In this document: piece by piece, positions 7,990-16,274 of the stretch
Layout of the letters: each line of letters starts with the position of its first letter
Numbering within the stretch: the stretch's first letter is position 1
NCBI GenBank assembly: GCA_040221095.1
Contig: JAVJVP010000013.1
Span: 124,001 to 188,000 of the forward strand
Length of the DNA stretch: 64,000 bases
Reading direction: 5' to 3'
DNA from: UBA1479 sp040221095
GTDB lineage: Bacteria > Pseudomonadota > Alphaproteobacteria > Rhodospirillales > Casp-alpha2
Translations under genes and position numbers: made by a program
Notes under the pieces: generated by a model
Databases searched by the model: none
Told to the model about the DNA's origin: nothing
The model's input: the letters and a program-made list of their open reading frames with translations, nothing else

Positions 7990-9012
7990 TCAGTCATTTT
8001 TTACCATGTTCCCCCGCGCCGCCTTGGCCAGCAGCTCATAGGAGCGCCGCCGGTCGGCCTGATGATAGGTCCAGGTCAGCACGACGACCTCGTCGATGCC
8101 ATAGGCCTCGGCCCGCCCGGACAACTCGGCGAACACCTGGCCGCCGGTGCCGACGATGGACCGCGCCCGGTAATTGTCGAGCCAGGCCTTCTCCGGCCCG
8201 GAATAGTCGTATCCGGCCAGCGCCTCGGGCGATTCCATGGGCCCGCGCCGCCCCGTCTCGCGCATCAGCCGGGCATGGGCGCGCGAGGTGAACAGGCGCT
8301 CTGCCTCTTCCTCCGTGTCCGCCGCGAGGGCCCAGATGCACACGCTGGCCTGGGGCTCCGGATGGCGTTCCGACGGCTGGTAGCGTTCGCGGTAGATATC
8401 GAAGGCGCGCTCGACCCCATGACCGTCGGTGATGAAATGGGCGAAGCAATAGGGAATGCCGAAGTGGGCCGCCACCTGGGCGCCGTAGTCGGAAGTGCCG
8501 AGCATCCAGACTTCCGGCGATCCGGGAAACATGGGATGGGCCTCGACCCCGCGGAACGGATGGCTGTCGATCAGGTCCGTGCCCGACACCCAGGCCATCA
8601 GGTCGCGCACGTTGGCGGGAAAATGCTCGGCGTCCTCGCCCGCGTTGGGGTTGAGCGCCAGCGCCGTCTTGCCGTCGGACCCGGGGGCGCGGCCCAATCC
8701 CAGGTCGATGCGCCCGGGGGCGATGGCTTCCAGCACGCGGAACTGTTCGGCCACTTTCAGCGGCGCGTAATGGGGCAGCATGACCCCGGCCGAGCCGATG
8801 CGGATGCGGCCCGTCGACTGCGCGACGGCGGCCATGACGATTTCCGGCGCCGTGCCGACGATGGACGGATGGTCGTGATGTTCCGATACCCAGAACCGGG
8901 CATAGCCCAGGTACTCGCAGTGCTTGGCCAGCGCGATGGTGTCGCGGATCGCCTGATCCGCGGGCTGGCCCCGGACGGCGGTGGATTGATCGAGAACGGA
9001 AAGGGAGAGCAT
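7990..9012 (-). CDS. LLM-class flavin-dependent oxidoreductase
   Basis: A 340-residue luciferase-like monooxygenase of the MsnO8/YhbW type: SVLDQSTAVRG at the start, FWVSEHHDHPSIVGTAPEI in the first third, and the family stretch EAIAPGRIDLGLGRAPGSD near residue 100. It should use reduced FMN and oxygen on an unknown small substrate. It lies 40 bases after the DUF2474 gene on the same strand and may be the last gene of the cyd operon. Confidence 0.92.
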   Translation of the reverse strand: MLSLSVLDQSTAVRGQPADQAIRDTIALAKHCEYLGYARFWVSEHHDHPSIVGTAPEIVMAAVAQSTGRIRIGSAGVMLPHYAPLKVAEQFRVLEAIAPGRIDLGLGRAPGSDGKTALALNPNAGEDAEHFPANVRDLMAWVSGTDLIDSHPFRGVEAHPMFPGSPEVWMLGTSDYGAQVAAHFGIPYCFAHFITDGHGVERAFDIYRERYQPSERHPEPQASVCIWALAADTEEEAERLFTSRAHARLMRETGRRGPMESPEALAGYDYSGPEKAWLDNYRARSIVGTGGQVFAELSGRAEAYGIDEVVVLTWTYHQADRRRSYELLAKAARGNMVKND

Positions 9013-9052
9013 GAAGGCGCCTTGAAGACGTGAAGACCGGCGGAGCCGCCGG

Positions 9053-9160
9053 TCAGGGGATGAGGAACAGTCTTATGACGTAGGCGATCAGGCCCAGGGT
9101 TGCAACTCCCGCCGCCCAGAGGGCGGCGAACCACAGAAGGCGCCGGACGGCCGGTTTCAG
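9053..9160 (-). CDS. DUF2474 small membrane protein, cyd operon microprotein
   Basis: A 35-residue protein: a short basic N-terminus (KPAVRR), then LLWFAALWAAGVATLG and one hydrophobic helix ending RLFLIP. This matches DUF2474, a family encoded right after cydB in CIO-type bd oxidase operons and thought to act like CydX as a small oxidase subunit. No ATG, GTG or TTG lies at a sensible place. A CTG at 9160-9158 overlaps the cydB stop and has GGAGG seven bases upstream, so CTG is the probable start. The next upstream standard start is a TTG 14 codons earlier, inside cydB. Confidence 0.8.
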   Translation of the reverse strand: MKPAVRRLLWFAALWAAGVATLGLIAYVIRLFLIP

Positions 9161-10161
9161 TGATATCCCTCCGTCGGGTCGACCTTGCCGCGGAACACCC
9201 AATAGGCATAGGCCGTATAGCCCAGGATGATGGGCAGCAGCACGGCGGCCCCGACCAGCAGGAAGGCGAGGCTTTCATCCGGCGCGGCGGCGTCCCAGAT
9301 GGTGATGCCGGGCGGCACCATGTAGGGGTAGAAGCTGATGCCGATGCCGATGTAGCACAGCACGAACAGACCGAGGGAGGCGAGGAACGGCAGCGCGTCC
9401 CTGCCGTCGCGCAGGCCCCGGAAAATCAGCCAGATGCAGATCATGACGAGAGACGGCACGATCAGGCTGAACGCCGCCGTCGGCCCGGTGAACCAGCGCT
9501 GCAGATAGACCGGGTTGAGATAGGGGGTCGCCAGACTGACACCGCCGATCAGCAGCAGGGTCACGATGGCGGCGCGCCCGGCCATGTCGCGGGCGCCGGC
9601 GCGCAGGCCACCCTCGGTCTTCATGACCAGCCAGGTCGCGCCGAGCAGCATGTACCCCACCACCAGGGCCAGCCCGGTGATGATGCTGAACGGCGTCAGC
9701 CAGTCCCACCAGCCGCCGGCATAGGCGCGGTCGACCACCTGGATGCCCTGGACCAGGGCGCCCAGGGTCACCCCCTGGGCGAAGGTCGCGAGCAGCGATC
9801 CACCGGCGAACCCCCAATCCCATAGGAACTTGCCGCGGGTCGTGCGCCAGCGGAATTCAAAGGACACGCCGCGGAAGATCAGGCCGATCAGCATGGCGAT
9901 CAGGGGTGCGTAAAGGGCCGGCAGGATCGTCGCGTAGGCCAGCGGGAACACGGCGTAGAGCCCGCCGCCGCCCAGCACCAGCCAGGTTTCGTTGCCGTCC
10001 CACACGGGGGCGACGGAATTCATGGCCACGTCGCGGTCCTGTTCGCTGCGCAGCAGGGGAAACAGGATGCCGACGCCCAGGTCGAAGCCGTCCAGCACGA
10101 CATAGGCCAGGATCGAGAAAGCGATCAGCCCGGCCCAGATGAATGCAAGATCAAGTTCCAT
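9157..10161 (-). CDS. cydB: Cytochrome bd-type ubiquinol oxidase subunit II (CydB/CioB)
   Basis: A 334-residue integral membrane protein. It opens with the subunit II pattern (FSILAYVVLDGFDLGVGIL) and contains WDGNETWLVLGGGGLYAVFP near residue 55, which is the family signature. It pairs with CydA in the quinol oxidase. Four bases separate it from cydA, and the DUF2474 gene overlaps its stop. The length is a little shorter than the 379 residues of the E. coli subunit, as is usual for CIO-type enzymes. Confidence 0.95.
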   Translation of the reverse strand: MELDLAFIWAGLIAFSILAYVVLDGFDLGVGILFPLLRSEQDRDVAMNSVAPVWDGNETWLVLGGGGLYAVFPLAYATILPALYAPLIAMLIGLIFRGVSFEFRWRTTRGKFLWDWGFAGGSLLATFAQGVTLGALVQGIQVVDRAYAGGWWDWLTPFSIITGLALVVGYMLLGATWLVMKTEGGLRAGARDMAGRAAIVTLLLIGGVSLATPYLNPVYLQRWFTGPTAAFSLIVPSLVMICIWLIFRGLRDGRDALPFLASLGLFVLCYIGIGISFYPYMVPPGITIWDAAAPDESLAFLLVGAAVLLPIILGYTAYAYWVFRGKVDPTEGYH

Positions 10162-10164
10162 GGC

Positions 10165-11607
10165 CTAATCCCCCTGTCCTTGCGGCTGGTCCTGGCCCTT
10201 CGCCTTGCGGATAAGGTCCCTGGTCGCGCGCACGGCGGCGGCCGGCGTGATGCCGGCGGCGCGGGTCGGGCCGATGTCGTCGTCGATGCCCGCGTCGGGC
10301 GCCTTCGACATCAGGCGCAGGATGTAGAACACCCCGGCCCCGAACACGGTGACGTAGACGATGACGAAGGCCAGAAGCGACGCCCCCACCGCCGCAGCAC
10401 CGATGGGCGAGACGGAATCGGCCGTGCGCAGCAGGCCGTAGACGGTCCAGGGCTGGCGGCCGACCTCGGTGGTCACCCATCCGGCGATGACGGCGACGAA
10501 CCCCGACGGCGCCATGGCCAAGGCGGCCCAATGCAGCAGTCGGGCCTGGAACAGGCGCCCCCGCAGGCGGCACCAACCGCTCCACAACCCGACGACGGCC
10601 ATGGCCATGCCGATGGCGACCATGATCCGGAAGCTCCAGAAAATGATCGCGGCGGGCGGACGGTCTTCCTTGGGCCAGTCCTTCAGTCCCTTGATTTCAC
10701 CGTCCCATTCGTGAGTCAGGATCAGGGAGCCGAGCTTGGGAATCTCGACCGCGAACCGTGTCTCCTCGGCGTCGTCGTCGGGCAGGCCGAACAGGATCAG
10801 GGGCGCGCCCTTCTGGGTTTCGTAATGGCCTTCCATGGCGGCGATCTTGGCCGGCTGGTGTTTCAGAGTGTTCAGCCCGTGGAAGTCGCCGGCGACGACC
10901 TGCAGGGGAGCGACGATCAACGCCATCCACATGGCCATGGAAAACATGATCCTGGCCCCCCGATCCTGGGCGTTACGCAGCAGGTGCCAGGCGCCGACGC
11001 CGCCGACCACGAAGGCGGTGGTCAGATAGGCGGCCAGCACCATATGGACCAGGCGGTAGGGGAAGGACGGGTTGAACACCACCGCCCACCAGTCGGCGGG
11101 GATGAACTGCCCCACGTCGTTGATGGCGTATCCCTGGGGCGTCTGCATCCAGGAGTTCACGGACAGAATCCAGAACGCCGAGAACAGGGTGCCCGCGGCG
11201 ACCATCAGGGTCGCGAAGAAATGCAGCCGCCGGCCCACCCGCTCCATGCCGAACAGCATGACGCCGAGGAACCCGGCCTCGAGAAAGAACGCCGACATGA
11301 CTTCGTAGCCCATCAGGGGGCCCAGCACGGGGCCGGTCTTGTCGGAAAACACGCTCCAGTTGGTGCCGAACTGGTAGCTCATGACGATGCCCGACACGAC
11401 CCCCATGCCGAAGGTCACGGCGAAGATCACCTTCCAGTACTTGAACACCTTGAGATAGCTGTCGTCCCGGGTCCATAGCCACAGGCCTTCGAGCACGGCG
11501 AGATAGCTGGCCAATCCGATGGAAAACGCGGGAAAGACGATGTGCGCCGATACGGTGAAGGCGAACTGGATGCGGGCGAGAATCAAGGGGTCCAGGAGAT
11601 CAGGCAT
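10165..11607 (-). CDS. cydA: Cytochrome bd-type ubiquinol oxidase subunit I (CydA/CioA)
   Basis: A 480-residue membrane protein that carries the hemes and the quinol site and reduces oxygen to water. Visible marks are His22 in SAHIVFP, the periplasmic NSWMQTPQG stretch, LKHQPAKIAAMEGHYET, and TTEVGRQPWTVYGLLRT near residue 390. The quinol-binding loop lacks the long insertion of E. coli CydA, and RTADSVSPI follows GRQPW. Both features place it in the cyanide-insensitive oxidase group. AAAGGA precedes the ATG. It follows the paralogous pair with 34 bases between. Confidence 0.95.
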   Translation of the reverse strand: MPDLLDPLILARIQFAFTVSAHIVFPAFSIGLASYLAVLEGLWLWTRDDSYLKVFKYWKVIFAVTFGMGVVSGIVMSYQFGTNWSVFSDKTGPVLGPLMGYEVMSAFFLEAGFLGVMLFGMERVGRRLHFFATLMVAAGTLFSAFWILSVNSWMQTPQGYAINDVGQFIPADWWAVVFNPSFPYRLVHMVLAAYLTTAFVVGGVGAWHLLRNAQDRGARIMFSMAMWMALIVAPLQVVAGDFHGLNTLKHQPAKIAAMEGHYETQKGAPLILFGLPDDDAEETRFAVEIPKLGSLILTHEWDGEIKGLKDWPKEDRPPAAIIFWSFRIMVAIGMAMAVVGLWSGWCRLRGRLFQARLLHWAALAMAPSGFVAVIAGWVTTEVGRQPWTVYGLLRTADSVSPIGAAAVGASLLAFVIVYVTVFGAGVFYILRLMSKAPDAGIDDDIGPTRAAGITPAAAVRATRDLIRKAKGQDQPQGQGD

Positions 11608-11641
11608 TCCCGTATCCTTTCGTCGTGACGCCGGCCGCTTG

Positions 11642-12709
11642 TTACTCCAGGGCCGCCAGCATGGGGGCCGAATCCTCGATCGTCTGGATGCGGTCCATGC
11701 CCTGCTTCATTTCCGTCATGATGAAATCGGCGCGCCGGCCGGGGCCGCCGACCTCCATGTTCGGAAACAGGTTGGACCAGGCATCCATCTTCACCGACAA
11801 CGCGCAAAGCACCCCGCCGATGGTGGTGTGGTAGCCGCGGATCACGGCCTCGACTCGGCGGAAGCGTTCGGCCGAAATGTTGTCCCACATGTGCTTGGTG
11901 CCGCGGTCGAAGTTTTCGAACCGGCCGGTGATGGCGGCCATCAGTTCGTTGATGGTGGTCGTCATCATGTCCATGGTCTGCATCAGCGACGGGTTGTTCT
12001 TCATGGCGAAGTTTTCCCGCAGCAGATCCATGGTATCGAGAAATTCGGTAAGTGTCGGTTCGATATCGTCCAGAATCTGCTTGTAGTAGCTGAGCGACAT
12101 GAAGATGTCGGCGTAGTCCTCGAGGAACTTGGGCAGGTCTTCGATCTTGATGTTCAGTTTCTGCGCCATCAACCGGAGCTTCTCGAGCGCCTTTTTCTTG
12201 TCCGGCGAGCGGAACAGCCTGACCACGTCCTGGAAATTTTTCACGTCGAGATCGTCCCCGCCGTAGATCTGCGAGATCAGGGGGCCCGTGAATTCACGCA
12301 TGTATTCGTTCAGCTCGGCCGTCTTGCTTTCCGACAGCTTGAGGTATTCGACATTGTTGACCTCGATGCCCAGGTCGCGGAGCGAGATGCGTAGGGAATA
12401 GACGTCGTAGCTGGGCAGGTCGCCCAGCTTCTTCATCAGGATCATGTCTGGATTGCGAAAGCCGTCGGCCCAGCCGAATTCCGCCGGCAGGCCGTCGATA
12501 TCGACCTGGCCGGACCCGGTGTCCTTGTCCGAGAAAATTTCCACCATGCTTTCGAAGCGGGCGTTCTTGATCAGCCGTGCGCGGCGCAGGGGGGCCGTCT
12601 TGATCGGCAGCATCACCAGGGGCAGGGTGTGCAGCGAATCCCGGTCCTCGTCGTCGATCTCCCGCTCGAGATTGAGATCGCCGAAGGTAAATCCCTTATC
12701 CTGGCTCAA
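11642..12709 (-). CDS. Uncharacterised helical protein, paralogue B of a tandem pair
   Basis: A 355-residue soluble protein with no signal peptide or membrane helix, predicted mostly helical. I do not recognise the family. It aligns along its whole length with the gene just upstream. Shared blocks include RARLIKNAR, LPSYDVYSLR, GIEVN, MAQKL, PKFLEDY, INELMAAI, GRFE, YHTTIGG and EMKQG. Conserved Trp, His and Gly in these blocks suggest a folded domain rather than a coiled coil. It lies 34 bases before cydA, so transcription may continue into the oxidase genes. Function unknown. Confidence 0.85.
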   Translation of the reverse strand: MSQDKGFTFGDLNLEREIDDEDRDSLHTLPLVMLPIKTAPLRRARLIKNARFESMVEIFSDKDTGSGQVDIDGLPAEFGWADGFRNPDMILMKKLGDLPSYDVYSLRISLRDLGIEVNNVEYLKLSESKTAELNEYMREFTGPLISQIYGGDDLDVKNFQDVVRLFRSPDKKKALEKLRLMAQKLNIKIEDLPKFLEDYADIFMSLSYYKQILDDIEPTLTEFLDTMDLLRENFAMKNNPSLMQTMDMMTTTINELMAAITGRFENFDRGTKHMWDNISAERFRRVEAVIRGYHTTIGGVLCALSVKMDAWSNLFPNMEVGGPGRRADFIMTEMKQGMDRIQTIEDSAPMLAALE

Positions 12710-12730
12710 TACCTGATCCTCACCCGGCGC

Positions 12731-13828
12731 CTATTTGGCCCACTCGACGGTTTCGATCTTGGGCGCGTTCGCTTGAATTTCGCGGACCTTTTCGATCCCC
12801 TGCTTCATTTCGGACATGATGAACTCGCCGCGCTTGATGGGCCCACCCACGGCCGGCGTCGGAAAACGCACGGCGAAGGCGTTCATCTTCACGGTCAGCG
12901 CACAGAGGCAGCCGCCGATCGTGGTGTGATATTCCTCGACGAACTTCTTCACGGTCTTGAAACGGTCGGCGGTCAGGTCGTCCCACATGCCGTTGGTGTA
13001 GCGGTCGAAGGTTTCAAACCGGCCCGAGATCGCGGCCATCAACTCGTTGATGGCACCCTCGATCTGGTCGCAGGTGTTCATCATGTTGATGTTGGTCTTG
13101 AGCTGAAAATTGTCGCGGATCTCGTCCATGGAACCCATGAATTCGTCGATGATCGGCTCCAGCGCGTCCAGGCACTGACGGAAATAGGACAGGGACAGGA
13201 ACACGTCGCCGTAGTCCTCCAGGAACTTGGGCACGTCGCGCACCTTGATGCGCAGCTTCTGCGCCATCTGGTCCAGCTTCTTGCGCACCATTTCCACGTC
13301 GGGGCTTTCGAACAGTTTGACCATGTCGTCGAAGGTCTGAATGTTCAGGTCGTCCTTGCCGTAGATTTCCTGGATCAGCGGGCGGGTGAACTGGGTCATG
13401 TAGGACGTCAGTTCGGTGACCTTGCTGTCCGACAGTTTCAGATCCTCGATCGCGTTGACCTCGATCCCCTCCTGACGGAACAGCATGCGCAGGGAATAGA
13501 CATCGTAGCTGGGCAGGGGCGCCAGCTTGCGCAGCATCACCAGATCCGGGTGGCGCTTGCGGCCCTTGCCGGACCAGCCGTAATCCTTGGCCAGTTCCTC
13601 GACGTCCATCTGGCCGGACCCGATGCCCTGGCCCTGGAACAGTTCGACGACGCTGTTGAGGCGCGCGTTCTTGATCAGCCGCGCGCGGTGCAGGGACGGC
13701 GTCTGAAACGGCAGAATGGACAGCGGCAGGATGTGCAGCGCGTCACGGTCCTCGTCACGCTGCGTCGACGGGACGCCCGTCGGCTCGGCGGGATCGGGAA
13801 AGTCTTGATCTGTCGCGGCGTCGGTCAT
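12731..13828 (-). CDS. Uncharacterised helical protein, paralogue A of a tandem pair
   Basis: A 365-residue soluble protein, the first gene of the presumed operon, with an acidic, disordered-looking N-terminus of about 25 residues. From DRDALHILPL onward it is clearly homologous to the next gene (21 bases downstream), with nearly half of positions identical by eye. Shared blocks include RARLIKNAR, LPSYDVYSLR, IYGKDDL, PKFLEDY, INELMAAI and YHTTIGG. No enzyme motif or DNA-binding motif is apparent. An AT-rich promoter region with a palindrome lies upstream. Function unknown. Confidence 0.85.
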   Translation of the reverse strand: MTDAATDQDFPDPAEPTGVPSTQRDEDRDALHILPLSILPFQTPSLHRARLIKNARLNSVVELFQGQGIGSGQMDVEELAKDYGWSGKGRKRHPDLVMLRKLAPLPSYDVYSLRMLFRQEGIEVNAIEDLKLSDSKVTELTSYMTQFTRPLIQEIYGKDDLNIQTFDDMVKLFESPDVEMVRKKLDQMAQKLRIKVRDVPKFLEDYGDVFLSLSYFRQCLDALEPIIDEFMGSMDEIRDNFQLKTNINMMNTCDQIEGAINELMAAISGRFETFDRYTNGMWDDLTADRFKTVKKFVEEYHTTIGGCLCALTVKMNAFAVRFPTPAVGGPIKRGEFIMSEMKQGIEKVREIQANAPKIETVEWAK

Positions 13829-13877
13829 GGATGCTTGCCCAGGTTTGGCCGGTTCGGCCTTTGACTTCTATTGTCTG

Positions 13878-13895
13878 TTAAAATACCTATTTTAA
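13878..13895. promoter_or_regulatory. Perfect 8-base palindrome in the truA / paralogue A intergenic region
   Basis: TTAAAATA-CC-TATTTTAA is an exact inverted repeat inside a markedly AT-rich 60-base patch between the divergent truA and paralogue A genes. On the minus strand a loose promoter (TTGTTT, 18 bases, GACAAT) overlaps it. It could be an operator for the pair plus cyd operon. No known regulator consensus is recognised. Confidence 0.4.
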
Positions 13896-13968
13896 ACAAC
13901 TTTTATAGCATCATTTAGTCCGGTGGAGCCAATAGCCCTTGCCGGTTCGGCGGGGCGGGGCGGGGATC

Positions 13969-14724
13969 ATGGCGCGGTATCGACTGAAAATTGAGTACGA
14001 CGGACGCGGTTTCGTCGGCTGGCAGCGCCAGGACAACGGTTTGGGCGTGCAGGAAGCCGTCGAGGACGCCGTTCATGCCTTCACCGGCGAACGGACCCAG
14101 GTGTTCGCCGCCGGGCGCACGGACGCGGGCGTCCACGCCCTGGGCCAGGTCGCCCATGTCGATCTGGAAAAGGACTGGCCCGCCGATACGGTGCGCAACG
14201 CGCTCAACTTTCACCTCAAGGCCCATGCGGTCAGCATCCTGACGGCCGAAAACGCCGATGACGACTTTCACGCCCGGTTTTCCGCCGTTTCCCGCAGTTA
14301 TCTCTACCGCGTGCTCAACCGCCGCTCGCCGCCGGCCCTGGACCAGGGGATGGTGTGGTGGGTACCGGTGCCCCTCGACATCGCCGCCATGGCGGCGGCG
14401 GCCCGGGTCCTGATCGGCCATCACGATTTCACCAGCTTCCGCGCCACCCATTGCCAGGCCAATTCGCCGGTCAAGACCCTGGATGTCCTTGACGTCAGCC
14501 AGGCCGGCGGGGAAATCCATTTCCGCGCCCATGCCCGCTCGTTCCTGCATCATCAGGTACGCAACATGGTCGGCAGCCTGAAATGGGTCGGCGAGGGCCG
14601 GTGGTCGGCCCATGACCTGCAAGCGGCACTCGACGCCCGCGACCGCGCCGCCGGCGGGCCGACGGCGCCGCCGGACGGCCTGTATCTGACGGATGTGGGC
14701 TATCCCGGCGACGGCGGGAAATGA
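13969..14724 (+). CDS. truA: tRNA pseudouridine(38-40) synthase
   Basis: A 251-residue enzyme that isomerises uridines in the anticodon arm of tRNAs. The catalytic motif AAGRTDAGVHALGQVAH carries the nucleophilic Asp. The flanking family motifs YRLKIEYDGRGFVGWQRQ, SYLYRVLNR and FLHHQVRNMVGSL are intact. The ATG at 13969 is used because homologues start with MARYRLKIEYDG; the frame is open upstream from a TTG at 13939 without support. In related genomes truA usually sits next to fmt, but here about 8 kb separate them. Confidence 0.96.
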   Translation: MARYRLKIEYDGRGFVGWQRQDNGLGVQEAVEDAVHAFTGERTQVFAAGRTDAGVHALGQVAHVDLEKDWPADTVRNALNFHLKAHAVSILTAENADDDFHARFSAVSRSYLYRVLNRRSPPALDQGMVWWVPVPLDIAAMAAAARVLIGHHDFTSFRATHCQANSPVKTLDVLDVSQAGGEIHFRAHARSFLHHQVRNMVGSLKWVGEGRWSAHDLQAALDARDRAAGGPTAPPDGLYLTDVGYPGDGGK

Positions 14725-14769
14725 CGCCCGGCCATGGTGTGGGGCGGTGGATCGGGTTATATTAGGGGC

Positions 14770-15096
14770 ATGGACAAGCAAATTCCCCTGTCCCTGAAGG
14801 CGTCGGAAGACGGCGCCGAGGGTGCCGCCGCCGCCGATCCGGCCCTGGCGCCCGACCTCAAGGACCAGCCGGTGATCGGCTATCTCGCCGTGATCTGCGG
14901 GGTGCTCGCCATTTTCGCCTGGGGCATCGTGTTCGTGCCCATGGGTCTGGCGTTTTCCGTGGCGGCCCTGATCGCCGGGCAGGGGGCCTGGGGCTTCGCC
15001 GGGATGGTGCTGTCGGTGATCGGGCTGATGGCGTCGCCGACGCTGCTGGCGCTGCTGGGTCTGGGGGCGGTCGCCGCCTTCTTCGGGCTCGGCTGA
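14770..15096 (+). CDS. Small membrane protein, function unknown
   Basis: A 108-residue protein. The first 40 residues are hydrophilic and Ala/Asp-rich, followed by two or three hydrophobic segments (IGYLAVICGVLAIFAWGIVF, then a Gly/Ala/Leu-rich tail). I know no domain for it. AGGGG stands immediately before the ATG at 14770, and an open frame extends 12 codons further upstream. It follows truA by 45 bases on the same strand and faces dapE tail to tail. Confidence 0.7.
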   Translation: MDKQIPLSLKASEDGAEGAAAADPALAPDLKDQPVIGYLAVICGVLAIFAWGIVFVPMGLAFSVAALIAGQGAWGFAGMVLSVIGLMASPTLLALLGLGAVAAFFGLG

Positions 15097-15109
15097 CGGT
15101 TCTCCCGCC

Positions 15110-16267
15110 CTATTGGGCGAAATACCGCTTCAGAACCTCTTGATAGATGCGGGCCAGGTCGCGGATTTCCGCGACCAGGGCGTTCTCGTTCATCTTATGC
15201 GCCGTCTCGTTGATCAGGCCGAATTCGACGACCGGGGCATGGTCCTTGATGAAGCGGGCGTCCGAGGTGCCGCCGGTGGTGCTCAGTTCCGGGTCCTGGC
15301 CGGTCACGGCCTTCACGGCCCCCGCGACCACGCCGCTCAACAGCCCCGGCGGAGTCAGGAACGATTCCCCGGACACGGAAATGTCCAGGTCGTAGGACCC
15401 CTGCGTTTCCCCCGCCATGACGGCGGCGCAGCGCTCCTCGATCAGCTTGCTCAGGCTCGCACCCGAATGCATGTCGTTGAAGCGGATGTTGATGCGCGCG
15501 GTCGCCTGGGCCGGGATCAGGTTGGTGGTCGCGTTGCCGACGTCGACGGTGGTGATTTCCAGGTTGGTCGCCGGGAAATGGTCGTTGCCGTGATCGAGCG
15601 GCTGATCGCCCAGCGCCGACAGCATCTTCAGCAGCTTGGGCACCGGGTTGTCGGCGAGATGCGGATAGGCGACATGGCCCTGCGTTCCGGTCACGGTGAT
15701 CGTGCAGTTGAGGGAGCCGCGCCGGCCGATCTTCACCATGTCGCCCAGGGCGGTCACGTTGGTCGGCTCGCCGACCAGGCAGGCGTCGATCTTCTCGCCC
15801 CGCTCCGCCAGCCAGCCCAGAACCTTCTTGGTGCCGTTGACGGAGGGGCCTTCCTCGTCGCCGGTGATCAGGAAGCTGATGGAGCCCTTGGGATATCCGT
15901 TCGATTTCAGGAACCCGTCCGTGCCCGCGACCATGGCGGCGATGGCGCACTTCATGTCAGACGCGCCCCGGCCATAGAGCCGCCCGTCGCGGATTTCCGG
16001 TTTGAACGGGTCCGACGCCCAGCCCGCCGCGTCGCCCGGCGGCACCACGTCCGTATGCCCGGCGAAGCAGAAATTGGGCGTATCCGTGCCCAGCCGCGCA
16101 TAGAGGTTGTCCACGTCCGGCGTGCCGTCCTGGCTGAACGGCAGGCGATGGCAGGTGAAGCCCAGGGCTTCCAGCCGCGCCTGCAACAGGTCGAGCGCCC
16201 CGCCCTCCGTCGGCGTGACGGAGGGGCAGCGGATCAGGGCTTCGGACAGCTCAAGAACATCGGTCAT
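15110..16267 (-). CDS. dapE: Succinyl-diaminopimelate desuccinylase
   Basis: A 385-residue M20-family zinc hydrolase that converts N-succinyl-LL-2,6-diaminopimelate to LL-diaminopimelate. Metal and catalytic residues are visible: His71 and Asp73 in AGHTDVVPPGD, Asp104 in GRGASDMK, and the Glu pair 138-139 in TGDEEGP. The C-terminal STTGGTSDARF motif is also intact. It forms an operon with dapD, seven bases apart, for the succinylase branch of lysine and cell-wall precursor synthesis. Confidence 0.96.
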   Translation of the reverse strand: MTDVLELSEALIRCPSVTPTEGGALDLLQARLEALGFTCHRLPFSQDGTPDVDNLYARLGTDTPNFCFAGHTDVVPPGDAAGWASDPFKPEIRDGRLYGRGASDMKCAIAAMVAGTDGFLKSNGYPKGSISFLITGDEEGPSVNGTKKVLGWLAERGEKIDACLVGEPTNVTALGDMVKIGRRGSLNCTITVTGTQGHVAYPHLADNPVPKLLKMLSALGDQPLDHGNDHFPATNLEITTVDVGNATTNLIPAQATARINIRFNDMHSGASLSKLIEERCAAVMAGETQGSYDLDISVSGESFLTPPGLLSGVVAGAVKAVTGQDPELSTTGGTSDARFIKDHAPVVEFGLINETAHKMNENALVAEIRDLARIYQEVLKRYFAQ

Positions 16268-16274
16268 GGCGGTC

